From: Dimorphilus gyrociliatus | Taxonomy: Eukaryota; Annelida; Polychaeta; Dinophilidae | Assembly (NCBI GenBank): GCA_904063045.1 | Contig: CAJFCJ010000007.1 | Coordinates: 1,442,698-1,506,697, forward strand | Direction of reading: 5' to 3' | DNA: 64,000 nt | Shown here: piece after piece, positions 43,987 through 56,073 of the stretch | Layout of the letters: each line of letters begins with the position of its first letter | Numbering within the stretch: position 1 is the stretch's first letter | Program-made: the position numbers and the translations under genes | The notes under the pieces: generated by a model | Database searches by the model: none | The model's input: the letters and a program-made list of their open reading frames with translations, nothing else | What the model was told of the DNA's origin: nothing

Positions 43987-46900
43987 ATGCACGTCAGCTA
44001 TACTAATAGTGTGGAATTTAAGGATTTGCAAGCAACCGCACTAGGAATAGACTGTAACAAAAACTCTGTTATATTAGCGGGGTATAGCATTTAAAATACA
44101 ATGTTTCATTATTCTATTTCTGCTAAATACTCCCTTTACAGGCGAAAAAGTATAGCCGTAGTTGATTTGGAGAAAACAGAAATAGTGCAAAAATTTGTCC
44201 GCAATTCAAAATGTGATGTTAGTGCTTTACACTGCAGCCCGTTTGAATCTCAAGTTTGTGCGATTGCTGTAAGTACTTTTTTTTATTAATACTTCAATCA
44301 AGATTTCAATAACCTAACCAAATTTCACCAGACTGTCCAGAAGGCTGAAATATGTGAATTGAACAGTTGTAGAGTTCGTCAAACTCTTAAAGGCCATACG
44401 AGAACAATAAATGACCTAGCTTGGTCACCTGAAAACCCTAATCGGATTGCAACCTGCTCCTCAGATGCTTCTACTTTCCTCTGGGATCTTAGGACAAACA
44501 AGCCTGTGAAGAGCTTGCAAGCCTTTGGTCGGTTTTCGGTTCATAGTTCAATCAATCTTGGACTTTTAAGAGTTTATTTTTCTGTAAACAGCCGGAGCTT
44601 CTCAAGTACAATGGAACAAAGTGTCAAATGATATTTTAGCAACAACCCACGATGGTGACATAAGAATTTGGGATATAAGAGTAATATTGTGCTCTTCAAT
44701 GTTTTATTTCATTAAGTTCTTTAATACAAATAATAGAAAGGAAATACACCAGTGCATTACATTACCGCCCATCTTAGTAAAATACATGGTCTTGACTGGA
44801 GCTATACAAGTAAGAAACATCTGGCTACGTCATCACAAGATGCCTCCATAAAGGTTTCTATATAGAGTATAACATTTGCATGCAGAGAAATCAATAATTT
44901 TACTTTTGTTAGATATGGGATATTGACCAATCGAGGCAACCCAAGATGCGTATTCAGTGTGTTCATCCTGTTTGGAAAGCCCGCTATACAGTAATTAAAG
45001 AATTTTATTAATCTTTTTAATGAAAATGATTCCTTTTGTAGCCTTTCGGCGAAGGGATTTTATCTGTAGTTGTGTCACAATTACGGAGAGAAAATTCACT
45101 AATATTATGGAATTTAAAAGATACTCAAAGCCCTCTTCATACATTTACAGGCCATAAAGATGTAATTTTTAATTTTCAATGGAGAAAATTAGGCTAGTTT
45201 ATTTAATTATTCGGATAACTAAAATTATAATTTGAAATTCTATTCCTATAGAACAACGTACAGAATTATTAACATGGTCCAAAGATCAAAAGTTACATAT
45301 TCTAGAAATAGATAATTCACTTCAAAAAACTTGCGGTGAACCCTTTCCAGAGGTGGAAGAGAAGCCGACAGAGTGTTTCTCGCCAAAAGTTGCAACAACC
45401 TTGTCATCAATAAGTAATGGGGTAAATTCAGATAACCAAATAGCAGGAAATACCGTATCTCCAACTACGTCACTTCAGGAATTTGAATTGGCAAATTTTG
45501 ATAATTTAGAGCACGTCTGTGTACAAAGTGTATGTAAATTTTTCAGAATAATAATCCTTTATTTATATTCTTTATTGCTTAATTTGTAATTTTAGATGGA
45601 TCAGGAAAATGTGACTTGTACTGTCGTTGTATCTATTCGACGGAAATTAGCCACTGTCAAAATAACGTTTCCTGATAAATATGTATCGAATGTTACTCCA
45701 ACCTTTGAATTTATGGAAGATACAAATTTAAACGCTGCTTCAAAGCGACAAGTGTCAGAAATATTGGTTCAAACGGCAGAGCAGCGTGTTAGAAATAATG
45801 GACTATGTTTAGAATCGTGCGTTAGAAGATTAGAAAAAGCTATTGAGAGTCTTCCAGTAAGTGATAAATTATAAACGAAAAACTTCCTATTCTTCTATTT
45901 CGTTTTTAATAGGATGAGCAAATCATTGAGAATGGATCAATGTTTCCTACATACTTTAATAGATATTATCCTGGTGTTCAAGAAGATAGCAGGGTGCCAT
46001 ATCCAAGACACTGTGGAGCAAGGTTTTCTTCCGTGGGTTTACTTGTTTGTTTTACTCATCCATCAATTAGACGGGGCGACGAGAAGACTCCTCGCTGTTT
46101 AGAACAATTTCATTACCCTGATCTTGCATCTTCAAGTTCGTCTTCATATTTCGGTCGAAGTACTTCGCCAGATCGTATTTTCAATTTATATCAAAATGAC
46201 CCTTGGATTATGGTATAGTATTTGTATACAAAAAGAGTCTTTTTGTATTTTACTTTTTTTATTCTCTAGTCGACATCTCGAATGAGAACCAAATCACGTC
46301 TTACAACGGAGGGCTCTTCTCATAAAAAAACAATTGACGGATTTAAGAAAACGCAGACTGTTGTTATTTACAACATGGTATCAGCACTATCTGTTAATAG
46401 ACAGCTAGCAGAACAGTACATTTTAGATAGATATAATCTGCCAAGAACTTGTTCACATAATGCTCAAGCCGCTGCAAATGTTGGAAGGAGAGATTTATTT
46501 CAAGCGTGGTCGGTTTTGGGTGTTGCAGTGGATACTTCATTTGCCCTTGATAAAGGGGGTGATTACTCACGATGGTCTGACCATCCTATGGGTGTGTCAA
46601 TGATAAAATCGCTGTAGGGTTATAATTCTTTTTTAAATAGAATTTTTGAAGACTTATTCAACGCATTTTTCAGTTTGGAGCACTATTTAAAATTGGGTGA
46701 TATACAAACAGTTGCTATGATATCTGCAGCATTATCACCAGTTTCACCACCTCAAACCACATTTCAAGATGACTGCTCACAATCGACGGTAAGTTTTTTT
46801 CATATTAACATTAAACAGAAACATCTCGTCTTATAATCCTTATTTAATTGTCAAATCGGTCAATGTTGTATAAATTTACCGGAGAGTAACTATTTCGATT

Positions 46901-48268
46901 TAATTATCAGAACAAAGTAAACAGAGTAAGACCGCGTAATATCCATAAAGTTCAAAAATCAACACCAGTAAGCAGCATTTTCCCCGATTTTGCATACAAG
47001 ACCTTCTTTTTTACCTAATTAGGCATGAGTTATGTTTAGAAACATTGTGTATTGTCTTAGGTTGATACCCCTGAACAACACCTAAGTCTTAGTGAGTTTT
47101 CTTGAATTTTTTTTACCTTAAAGCTTTTAAATGCATTCTAATTTTAGTATATACTTCGCATGATAATTAAAAGATATTACTACTAGTACTACTTTTATTA
47201 TTATCGTTATGCTTATTTTATAGTGTCGTTTATGTAGACTTCCTGACTTTACTGTATTAACTGTTAAGTAGAAAAAAAACAGTGAATATACTCGTATTAG
47301 TCATACTGTAGACGTGCTTCTTATTAACATTAGCTATTTATCCTTCCAACATGCTATTTAGCTTTTTTTAGTTGACGGTTGATACTATATGCTTCTGCTT
47401 AATCTTATTGCTTCTTGATAATTACAGTACAATCCCTACCATACTATAGATTTATCTGATACTTCACTCAAAGGGTGGAATCATAGTAAGTGTCTTAGTT
47501 TAGTTTGCTTCATTTAGCTGCCTGATTTAAATTAAACCTAAATCTTGACATCATGTTCAATATTATAAATAGATCTTTCTCGAGTAAAACGATCTAATAG
47601 TCTAGAAGAATTTTCATGGCCTGAAAATGAAGGAAAAACAACGATAAGTGAAAAGCCTATTCCAGAAAATGATAGAGTCAAAGTGACTGTTCCAGGGTAT
47701 ATATTATAAGAAGTATGTTATTTAGAGTAATGCTAAAAAATTTTGTTTTTAGAGTACTAGATGGAGACAATAAATTATACGACGCTATTAAGTTAACTTA
47801 CGCAGAAGTATTATATCGATGGGAGTTGCTTCGCCAGCGAGCAGTGATTTTAAAATCTTTAAAAAATATACCTTCAACTTATATGTTTGGTAAGATAAAA
47901 ATGTTCTTAAATTCTCTTAGACGAACTTTTTTAATTCATCTTACGTTTTCCAGAATTTAATTATCGGTGTCCATTTTGCGGAGAGACAACTCGATCTATA
48001 AAACACAAGGAACCGAAATGTCTAAAGAGGCTATTGACATGCTCAATATGTCAATTGGATGTTCGAGGATTGGCATCATACTGCATAGAGTAATGAATAA
48101 TTATAAATATAATTTATAAATACATAATGTATTCTTTTTTTCAGATGTGGACATGGCGGTCACTCACAACACATTGAAGATTGGTTCAAGACCCGCTTTA
48201 AATGTCCAACAGGATGTGATTGCGAATGTCTATTGAACAGTACAGCGCTTGAAAAAGTAATAGTTTAG
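43987..48268 (+). CDS. WDR59: WDR59, GATOR2 subunit
   Basis: Many small exons. The start VEFKDLQATALGIDC fits WDR59. WD40 blades follow: LKGHTRTINDLAWSPENPNR, SDASTFLWDLR, ATTHDGDIRIWDIR, VWKARYTPFGEGI-like and LLTWSKDQ. An RWD-like region (VSIRRKLATVKITFPDKY) and the FPRTSGARF-type PYPRHCGARFSSVGLLV motif come next. The C-terminal RING-like zinc domain has CPFCGETT, CSICQLDVRG, CIECGHGGHSQHIEDWF and CPTGCDCECLL. WDR59 belongs to GATOR2, which activates mTORC1 on lysosomes in response to amino acids. Middle introns (46790-47430) are longer than usual and hold one or more tiny exons that I cannot place with certainty. Confidence 0.92.
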
Positions 48269-48427
48269 TATTTTAAAATGAAACAAAAATTGTTTTCTGG
48301 TTTTGTTACTTTTGAAATTTTACCCAAGCATAGAAAGATGACAATGCAGATATTTTTTCCAGATCGTATTAATTTATTTTGTTATTTTCTTCATAAAATG
48401 AAACAATTTTATTTTAAAATAGATTTG

Positions 48428-49385
48428 TTAAAATAGGGCTATTTTTGTGTCTAATTGATCTGTTCCAAGGCAAGAAGAAAAATGTTTCTGAAACAATACA
48501 AATAAGTCTTTACGCGTTTCTGGAATATTAACAATTTTCCTTTGTTTTAAATCTTTCCAATACCAATCTATTACTATAGCTTTCAACTGTCCCGTTTGTA
48601 AGCTACCTACAAGGAAACAACGAAAATCAAGACATTTATAAATGAAAGAGACTATTCTTACCTAATTCCAATAAACTAGAAACCCTATTCGGAGTACCAA
48701 CTGCAAAGTGGATATCATTTTTTTCCAAGAATTGAGATTGATCTTTTAGCTACACAATTAGATTATATTAATTATTTATAAGTAATATGCACTATTTATA
48801 AAATTTATTATGCAAAAATTAGTACCTTCATATGTTTAGCAAAGAGTTTAGCCGTTTTACATTTTTTTGTCTTAAAGTCATTGGCTTCCCTAAAAAGAGA
48901 AAAAAATAACAACTAGCGTCAATGAAAAATAGTTTCTGACCTGTTTAAATCGACTGCTCGCAGGGCAGAAGAAGCTAGAACAATAATAAATGGTGATCCT
49001 TTCTTGGATTTGGTTTTATCATTAATTAATTTATCCCAGTCAGTCATTATTTCTTTTAAATAATCTGATAATGTTTTATGATTTATATTGCTAGTTAAAA
49101 AGCTTCCTTCCCCAAAATTCATTGCTTCTCTCTCAATGCTTGATAAATTATGTTTGAAGAAATCGTCAAGTTTGTCAAGAAAATCTTCTTTTGGGTCTTC
49201 ATTGTCTTCTATAACTATCTTAGGTTCCTCAGAAATTCTTTTCTTCTTACGTTTTTTTCGCTTAGGCTCTTCAGTATCGCTTGGTACATCATTCACTTTA
49301 GAAGATAATTACTTAATGAGAGTTACAAATAGTTTAGATCAAAAATATACGTACATATAAAATCATCAACCAAATCATCAGCCAT
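48428..49385 (-). CDS. CMSS1: CMSS1-like ribosome small-subunit processing protein
   Basis: About six exons. Start MADDLVDDFI then, after a 60-base intron, an acidic and very basic tract (EEPKRKKRKKKR). The conserved helicase-like core segments are SDYLKEIMTDW, PFIIVLASSALRAVDLNR, and a later segment ending in IALF, equal in kind to the human C-terminus. CMSS1/Cms1 is a nucleolar protein linked to small-subunit rRNA processing and resembles a DEAD-box fold without its motifs. It is head to head with GTF3C3, with 139 bp between start codons. Confidence 0.85.
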
Positions 49386-49524
49386 CTAAAATTTTGATAT
49401 TTATGTGAGAAAACAGTGAATAGAGACAATTTCGAGGAACGCAAGACTAGCAATCCAAAACTCGTGCACGTCGAAACCCGTTCGAATATTACACACTGCA
49501 CGCTGTCCACCAAGTCAGTTTAGG
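49386..49524. promoter_or_regulatory. Shared promoter of CMSS1 and GTF3C3
   Basis: 139 bp between opposing start codons. Moderately GC-rich compared with its surroundings, no TATA box. Confidence 0.5.
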
Positions 49525-52500
49525 ATGAGTGGTAATAATGATGAAAAAGAGAAACTTTTTCAAAGCTTGCAAAGTCAGTTTAGTGAAGATGACGAAGGAA
49601 ACCATGAAACATCTCTGATTCGACAAATCTATCTGGTAAAACATATTTTTACTTTTTTTTGTTCAATCAATTGAGCGATAATATCTATATTTTGTAAAAT
49701 AAATATAGAGTGGCTCAAAAGCAACAACAGATGATGAAAGTGCTTTGATCGCCGAATTACTTGGAGAGGAATGCCCGTCCACATCTGCGCAATCTCGTGA
49801 AGACACTGAAATAGGTCGAAATACTAAAATTCAGGGTGTTGATGAAAATATCCTTCAGCAATATCTAATGGGAAAAATATCTTTTGAGGAATTTAATGAT
49901 TACCTACACCCAGCTAAATTGGATAGTAGCGACGATGAAGCCAAATCAGAGTTAGCAGATGAACCTGCTTCGAAAAGGAAAAAACTTGATAAAAAGAAAT
50001 CAGAAAAGGTTCAGACACCAATTGTACGTTTGTTCATATGATTTTTTAAATAAGATAGTTGTTTTGTTTTCATAAAAAAAATAATTTGAACAGAAAAGAT
50101 TTGGACGTTTAGAGAGATCTAAATTACCTCCAGCTCTTCAAGGCTTAATGGGACAAGCAAATTTAAAATGCGCATCAAACCAATACGACGAAGCGATAAA
50201 GATATGCACAGAAATCATTAAACAAGGTTAGTTTGACTTTGGTGTCTCATTAACTAATGGCCAAAACAAGTATTTGAAACTTTTAGAACCGACTGCGAAC
50301 GAACCGTACGGAACTCTACAATATATATACGAAGAGAAAGGAGATCTGGAAAAATGCTTGCAGTGTGGTTTGATAAATGCTGTTCTGACTCCCTTCAAAG
50401 AACCAGAAGAATGGCAAAAACTGGGACGAATGGGTTTAAAATTGGAGAATACTAGTCAGGCTCTATTTTGTTTTCGAAAAGGTTAGTTATAGATAATTAA
50501 AGAAAATTATTAAGTTTTTTTTATTTCTACTTTTACAGCTGCTGCCTTAGATAAAGATAATATGGAATTAAATTGGTTTCTAGCATCACTTTTATTGGAA
50601 AACGGTCAATATTATCAAGCTGCTTTAACTCTTTCTACTATGCTAAAACACGTTAAAGATGATGACGAAAAGTGGAATGTTTATATTGCTCTTCTCGAAG
50701 TAAATTTTCAGTTGAATTTCTCTATTCAAAATCAAATAAAGATTCTTATAATCTTCAGGCATATTTAAAAACTGAAAAACTGGAAAACGCTATGAAAACA
50801 TTTCGAGCGGCTTTTGCAGAATTTCCATCAAAAGTTACTGAAAAAGGTGTGTTAACTATTAAATATTAATTGACTATAAAATATAATTATAATAATGATA
50901 ATTAAATTTTTAGACATGAATCAAGCCCTTGAAATTTGCCTAAGAAAACAAAACTTTAATTTAGGTATTGAAGTAAGTGCTTTTTCAGTAATTATATATA
51001 AATTATTAATAATTATCATTGTATTGAACAGATAATTAGCAATTTCAAAGGTGTTGATATCAAGAAAGACGAAAATACAAGTGAAATTATTGCGTTAGTT
51101 TTTAATTTATATCTGTTATTTCTCTTAAAAACTTTACATACAGAATTAATATTCCGGATGAAATTCCCATAGAAATTCGAGCTAAAGTATTAGTCTGTTT
51201 GTTACAGAATACGGCTAAACCATCTAGGGCAATTGAGGTTTATTTTCAATGATTTTTTCAGTAAGCTTTATCTAATGAAATTCTGAGTTTAGGAAATTGT
51301 TGAACCTATTCTAAGTCGTCCTTACGGACATGAAACAGAAAAGATGCAAATTATTGATGCCCTAATCACTTCGGGATTTTACGAAAAAGCTGCTAAAATA
51401 TTAAAACATCTACTGGATCACATAAAAACAGAGTCAACTCTTTGGTCCAAATACGGCCGCTGTTTACAAGCCACAAGTAAAGCAAATGAGGCCTTAGACG
51501 CCTACGAAAAGTCTTTAAAATTAAAATCAGACGCTGATGTTTTATTAACTATGTCTGCCTTATACAATCAACTTGGACGGCATAAAGAAGCACTAAAATG
51601 TCTAGAACATGATCAAGAAGACGCTAGAATACTATTACAAAGGGGACTAATGTTGTATGCTCAAGAAAAATATACTAACTTTGTCGAATTGGCGGACAAA
51701 CTTTTTTATTCGAAATTCGAAGTTTGCTATAAGAAACGGAAGTTTTTAAATGAAGTGCATTGTCAGCGGGGTGCTAAACATCGGCTAGAAGTTATAAGAA
51801 ATATTTTTAATAGTATTGAAAAGGATTCTTTGAGACGTACTTTAGAATATTTTAAACATATACCAGTTGAGAATATGTATGATTTATATACAAAAATGTG
51901 CCAAGCCTATCTTAAGCTAAAAGACAATAAGGGTCTCTTAAGAATATCTCAATTAGGTATACTCTATCCACCGTTTGTGACTGATAGATCTAAAGCTGAG
52001 CAAGTCGATTTAATTTTGGTTATGACTTGCTTAAAAACTAAAACAACTGACCTAATTTTTAGAATTCTTAGAGAGTACTGCACCACAATGCCCCAACTTC
52101 CACAAGTATGGAACTTTTATGGTCAATTATGCATGTACGATTTAGATGGAAGGCATGCACGCTTTCTATCTAGACTTCAAGCAAAATCTCCAGATTCAAA
52201 GCCTTTAAAAATGTTACTTGGTCATTATTCTTTAACAAAAAGTAATTATCGGGATGCTTTAAAAGAATTTATGGAGGTTTATATATCAGATAAGGACAAT
52301 GCATTTGTTTGTCTATGCATAGGCGTTGCGCTAACAAACCTAATGTCAGTTAGAACCGAAAAGAAAAAGAATTGGTTAGTTGGGCAGGCTGCGGCCTTTT
52401 TCTCAAAATATAAGGAAAAAAGAAAGTTTGATCAAGAAAGCTACTATAATTTGGGTCGTGCCATGCATCAAATGGGCCTATTGCATTTGGCTGTTGAAAT

Positions 52501-52651
52501 GTATGAGAAGGCACTGGCTTGTCCATCAGTTGAGTCTGAGGATTTTAACTTAAAAAAAGAAACTGCCTACAATTTATCAAGAATTTATTTAGATAGCGGA
52601 TCTAAAAACTTAGCTAGAATGGTTTTGAGTAATTATTGTGTTATAAGGTAA
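49525..52651 (+). CDS. GTF3C3: GTF3C3, TFIIIC TPR subunit (102 kDa type)
   Basis: About nine exons; the last large exon starts before 51344 and runs to the stop at 52651. The acidic N-terminus contains LMGKISFEEFNDYL, matching the human GTF3C3 start. LERSKLPPALQGLMGQAN marks entry to the TPR array. Repeated TPR helices follow, for example IYEEKGDLEKCLQ, LGRMGLKLENTSQALFCF and LGRHKEALKCLEHD, ending in SYYNLGRAMHQMGLLHLA and the C-terminal AYNLSRIYLDSGSKNLAR. TFIIIC binds A/B boxes of tRNA genes for RNA polymerase III. AATAAA at 52718. Confidence 0.92.
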
Positions 52652-52839
52652 TTTGTGAACATTCAATTGAGTTTGAATGCTTTGTTAATGATTTTTATTC
52701 TTCTGAGGCGAAATATAAATAAAGTACTTTTTGTTTTTGATTCTTAAAAACATTTTATCGATAGATTTAATAGCAAAAAAAAATGTAATAGTCATATCTT
52801 ACATTTAAATAACAAAACAATTTTCATAGTTTCTGCCAA

Positions 52840-54125
52840 TTATTTTTTACCACGAGCTTTTTGACGGCGTTGTTTACCAGGCCTTTTTTGTCCTTGCCGT
52901 TTAGCTTGTTTGGCCTTGCCTGGAGTCATCGCATTCTTTTTCGTTTTGAAATCAGAATAAACCGCGTCCACACTATTTTTAGTATTATACTTGGAACGTT
53001 TCTTTTGACCACCGAATCCGAACTTGGCATTTTTCTTGTCTCGTTTAGTATTTGTTCTAAAAAGATTCAATCAAAATGAAAAATGTAGGCAAATTAAGCA
53101 AGATTAAACACTTCACTTTTTATTTTTATTTTTATTCTTATCCTTTCCTTTCTTTTCATCACCTTCTAAGAATTCTAAAGATTCTTTTTTGCCTGGCAAA
53201 AAACGCAAAAATTAAAACCTTTAGAAACATTTGTTAATAACAAAAACCTTTTCTGTATTTTTTTACAGCATCCATCATTTCTTTTTTCTCTTTCTGCCTT
53301 TTAGCAAGGACTTCCTGTTGAACTTGTTTACCAAACTTTCTCATCTCTCTCAATTTCTTTGCTTTTTCTGATCTTTCCAAAGAAAGTTTCTTGGTGATGA
53401 GGTTCTCTCTAACTCTGGTCATGTGAGCATCTGATTTTGCCATTTCAGCTAAATAATCATCTGGTCTTTTAGTTGGTATATTGAAAGCTTTCAAACGCGG
53501 TAGACCTTTGACAAGAGCAGCCTGTGCTAACCTATGACTGTATAAAGGTACAAAGGAAAATGAAATCGTGTAAAGGTATAAAAATAGCTATACTTACAAA
53601 TACATCTCTCTTTTGAAATCATCGTTGATGTCCTCTGGATTGTCAAGGATCTGATCTTTAATAGCCGATGGAGCCATAGCTGGAGCTACTGTTAAATCTA
53701 ATCTCTCAGGCCATGGAAGGTCTTTCTTTTTAAACTCTTCAGTTTTCGATTTAAGGCCATCCTAACAAAAAGAATTTTTTATCCGTAAGAACGAGTTTAG
53801 ATCTTAAAATTTCCTTTCACAAAATCTATATAGAAAATTATAGGTGCTTACTATTTTATTGATAAACTCCCTTTTCTCCTGTTCTATATTTAACTTGTCT
53901 GCCTTTAATAATCCTTTTTCATATGCCACAAGTACCTATAAAATAAAACTATCATATATCGCCCACTAAAATATAATTTTATAATATTCTTTAAGGTTAA
54001 AACCGGAAAAATTAAGAAAGCATATTTGACATTGAAGTCTACAATTAGTTTCAGAGACAACTAACCTCTTTATCAGAGTCATCGCTCGAATAGCCGTAAC
54101 TTTCTTCACTTTCATCCGCAGACAT
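52840..54125 (-). CDS. EBNA1BP2: EBNA1BP2 / EBP2, 60S ribosome assembly factor
   Basis: About seven exons. The N-terminus is acidic (SADESEESYGYSSDDSDKE). The family core follows: REFINKIDGLKSK, DLPWPERLDLT, INDDFKREMYFHRLAQ, RLKAFNIPTKRPDDYLAEM and HMTRVRENLI. The C-terminus is an extremely basic tail (SKYNTKNS, GKAKQAKRQGQKRPGK) that would direct it to the nucleolus. EBP2 is needed for 27S pre-rRNA processing of the large subunit. The 3' end faces GTF3C3, 188 bp away. Confidence 0.93.
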
Positions 54126-54565
54126 GCTTCTCTAGTGCGTTCTTAAAAGATTCAGATACTACCAGTTTTTTCCTGGGGCGAAAACTACGTTGGCTGACCA
54201 TCCAAACATCTTAGCAATTTTTGCAAGAAACCGCAATTTTATTTCCCAAATGACTATCAAAATTGAATAATTTACTTGAGTATGATATACTTTGTAATGG
54301 CATAAAAAATTTGTATTTTGTAAACCAAAACTTCTTTTAAGCTTAATGCTGTATGCACGTTGATTAAAGGTTTTCCTAATTAAAGAGTAATAGCGTTTAT
54401 TTTTGGAATGAAGGTATTTGATGAAGTATCTCTCTTCTGTATTTCATCTTATATGTTGTAATTATTTCTGTGTGATCTACTTATTAACTAGATAATTTAT
54501 TTTTCTGTTGATTTCAATTTAACTTGACTAGCTATGCTTCCATATATATCGAATTTGTATAGAGT
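54126..54565. other. Intergenic: EBNA1BP2 upstream and GFOD 3' flank
   Basis: 440 bp between tandem minus-strand genes. The 60 bp next to EBNA1BP2 are more GC-rich; the rest is AT-rich 3' flank. No gene seen. Confidence 0.45.
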
Positions 54566-55717
54566 CTAATTTAAAGATAAAATACTTTCGTCGTCAACAT
54601 CCGAAGCATTTAGTTCGCTGACTCGCACCCAACTTCTTCTTTCATTTGATTTTACCATAGCGTCAATAACTCCTTGAATGTACTGTGCTTGTGCAAGGGT
54701 TGTGGCTTGTTTCTCTACTTTTCTATCGTATAAGTCATCTCCTTCCTTATTTTGAAAGGAATCTTTAATGCTATTCAACTGCCTCGTGATTCCAGATAAA
54801 TGATAGCCAGAAATTTCTGATTGTGAATTTGAGGATTCTCTTAGAGTCAAACGATCGTCGTACAAATGCTCTTCTCTCTCACAATTTTTAACACCCACCA
54901 GATCCTTTCCTTTGACACTTAATCTACCATGAGAACCACAAACTGACACTTCTAGGTCGTAATCCTTACGAAAGTGTGAGTTTAAGTTAAGTGAAAACAT
55001 AGCTCCATTTTCCAATTGCAAAACTGCAGAGCAGTAGTCATCACTTGTTACTTGACGAATACTGCAAATTGTTTTGGTCTGGGTTGTGTATGTCTTTAGA
55101 ACGGTATGCACTTTGGAAGCTTTTAGATTGGTTAAATACCGTATTAGATCAATAACTGGTGATCCATAAATATTAAGTATACCACCACCCATTCGTTCAT
55201 CGCATGTCCAATCATAGCGTTCTTTCAAAATAGATTTACAGTGTACACGAGCTTCTACAGTACGAATATCTCCAACGTATCCTTCATCGATATGCTTTTT
55301 CATTTGTACAAAACATTGTAAGTATTTTAATCCATTGCAGACAATTGCCATCAATTTCTCGGAATGAGCTTTTACTAATTTCAAGAGATGTTCTTGAGTA
55401 GGTCCAACAGGAAAGTTGCAAATGACATGTTTTCCAACAGTTAAGGAATTATACGCAATTTCTGTCTGACTTGTTGGACAGGTACTTATAAATATGATAT
55501 CATATAAATCTTTTTGTTTAACTATTGCTCCCTCTTCAACAGACCAATTAGGTACATTCAGCTCTCGGGCGACAGCTTCAAGATTCTCTGAACTATTGTT
55601 CCAAATTGCAACTACTTTAAATCCACTATTCTTTAAGTTTGGAACAAGGCATTTTACGGTAGCACTAGTACCGAATATCGCTACTCTAGGAAGTCTTTTT
55701 GCTTCCTGTTCTTTCAT
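54566..55717 (-). CDS. GFOD2: GFOD1/2-like Gfo/Idh/MocA oxidoreductase-fold protein
   Basis: A single-exon gene of 383 residues (human about 385-390). The Rossmann start reads VAIFGTSATVKCLVPNLK. VGKHVICNFPVGPT and GNVLRFLP-like CNGLKYLQCFVQMKKHID match GFOD. ERYDWTCDERMGGGILN and RQVTSDDYC identify the family and the C-terminal alpha/beta domain. In many Gfo/Idh proteins the catalytic EKP motif follows the VICxK site; here it is NFPVGP, so the dehydrogenase motif is missing, as I recall for GFOD proteins in general. Function is little known; human GFOD2 is linked to extracellular matrix. Confidence 0.88.
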   Translation of the reverse strand: MKEQEAKRLPRVAIFGTSATVKCLVPNLKNSGFKVVAIWNNSSENLEAVARELNVPNWSVEEGAIVKQKDLYDIIFISTCPTSQTEIAYNSLTVGKHVICNFPVGPTQEHLLKLVKAHSEKLMAIVCNGLKYLQCFVQMKKHIDEGYVGDIRTVEARVHCKSILKERYDWTCDERMGGGILNIYGSPVIDLIRYLTNLKASKVHTVLKTYTTQTKTICSIRQVTSDDYCSAVLQLENGAMFSLNLNSHFRKDYDLEVSVCGSHGRLSVKGKDLVGVKNCEREEHLYDDRLTLRESSNSQSEISGYHLSGITRQLNSIKDSFQNKEGDDLYDRKVEKQATTLAQAQYIQGVIDAMVKSNERRSWVRVSELNASDVDDESILSLN

Positions 55718-56073
55718 GGCGATATTTTATGGCGATTTATACAAAGTTTCACTAACAATTGGCTACATCTTTTTAGAGGAAGTGTTATAGAGTTTTCTTG
55801 ATCGAAAATATATCATAATAAAACGATGTCCCGAAAGATACTAGCGCCTCCTGTAATCTACTATATACTAAACAAAAGTATCACATACAAATAATTGATG
55901 TCTATTGTGATTTGTGCACAGATAACAAAACTAGAAAAAACGTCACAAAATGAAACAATTTTGTCACAGCCACGAATACGGAAGTAGACCTGTTTAACAT
56001 AATTGAATTAAAAGCTACCATCTATATATATGAGAAAAATTTTATATTCTCTACTTCCGAACTAATGATGGAA
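55718..56073. other. Intergenic: GFOD upstream and PDIA4 3' flank
   Basis: 356 bp between tandem minus-strand genes. It contains the upstream region of GFOD and the 3' UTR of PDIA4. No open frame of note. Confidence 0.45.
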
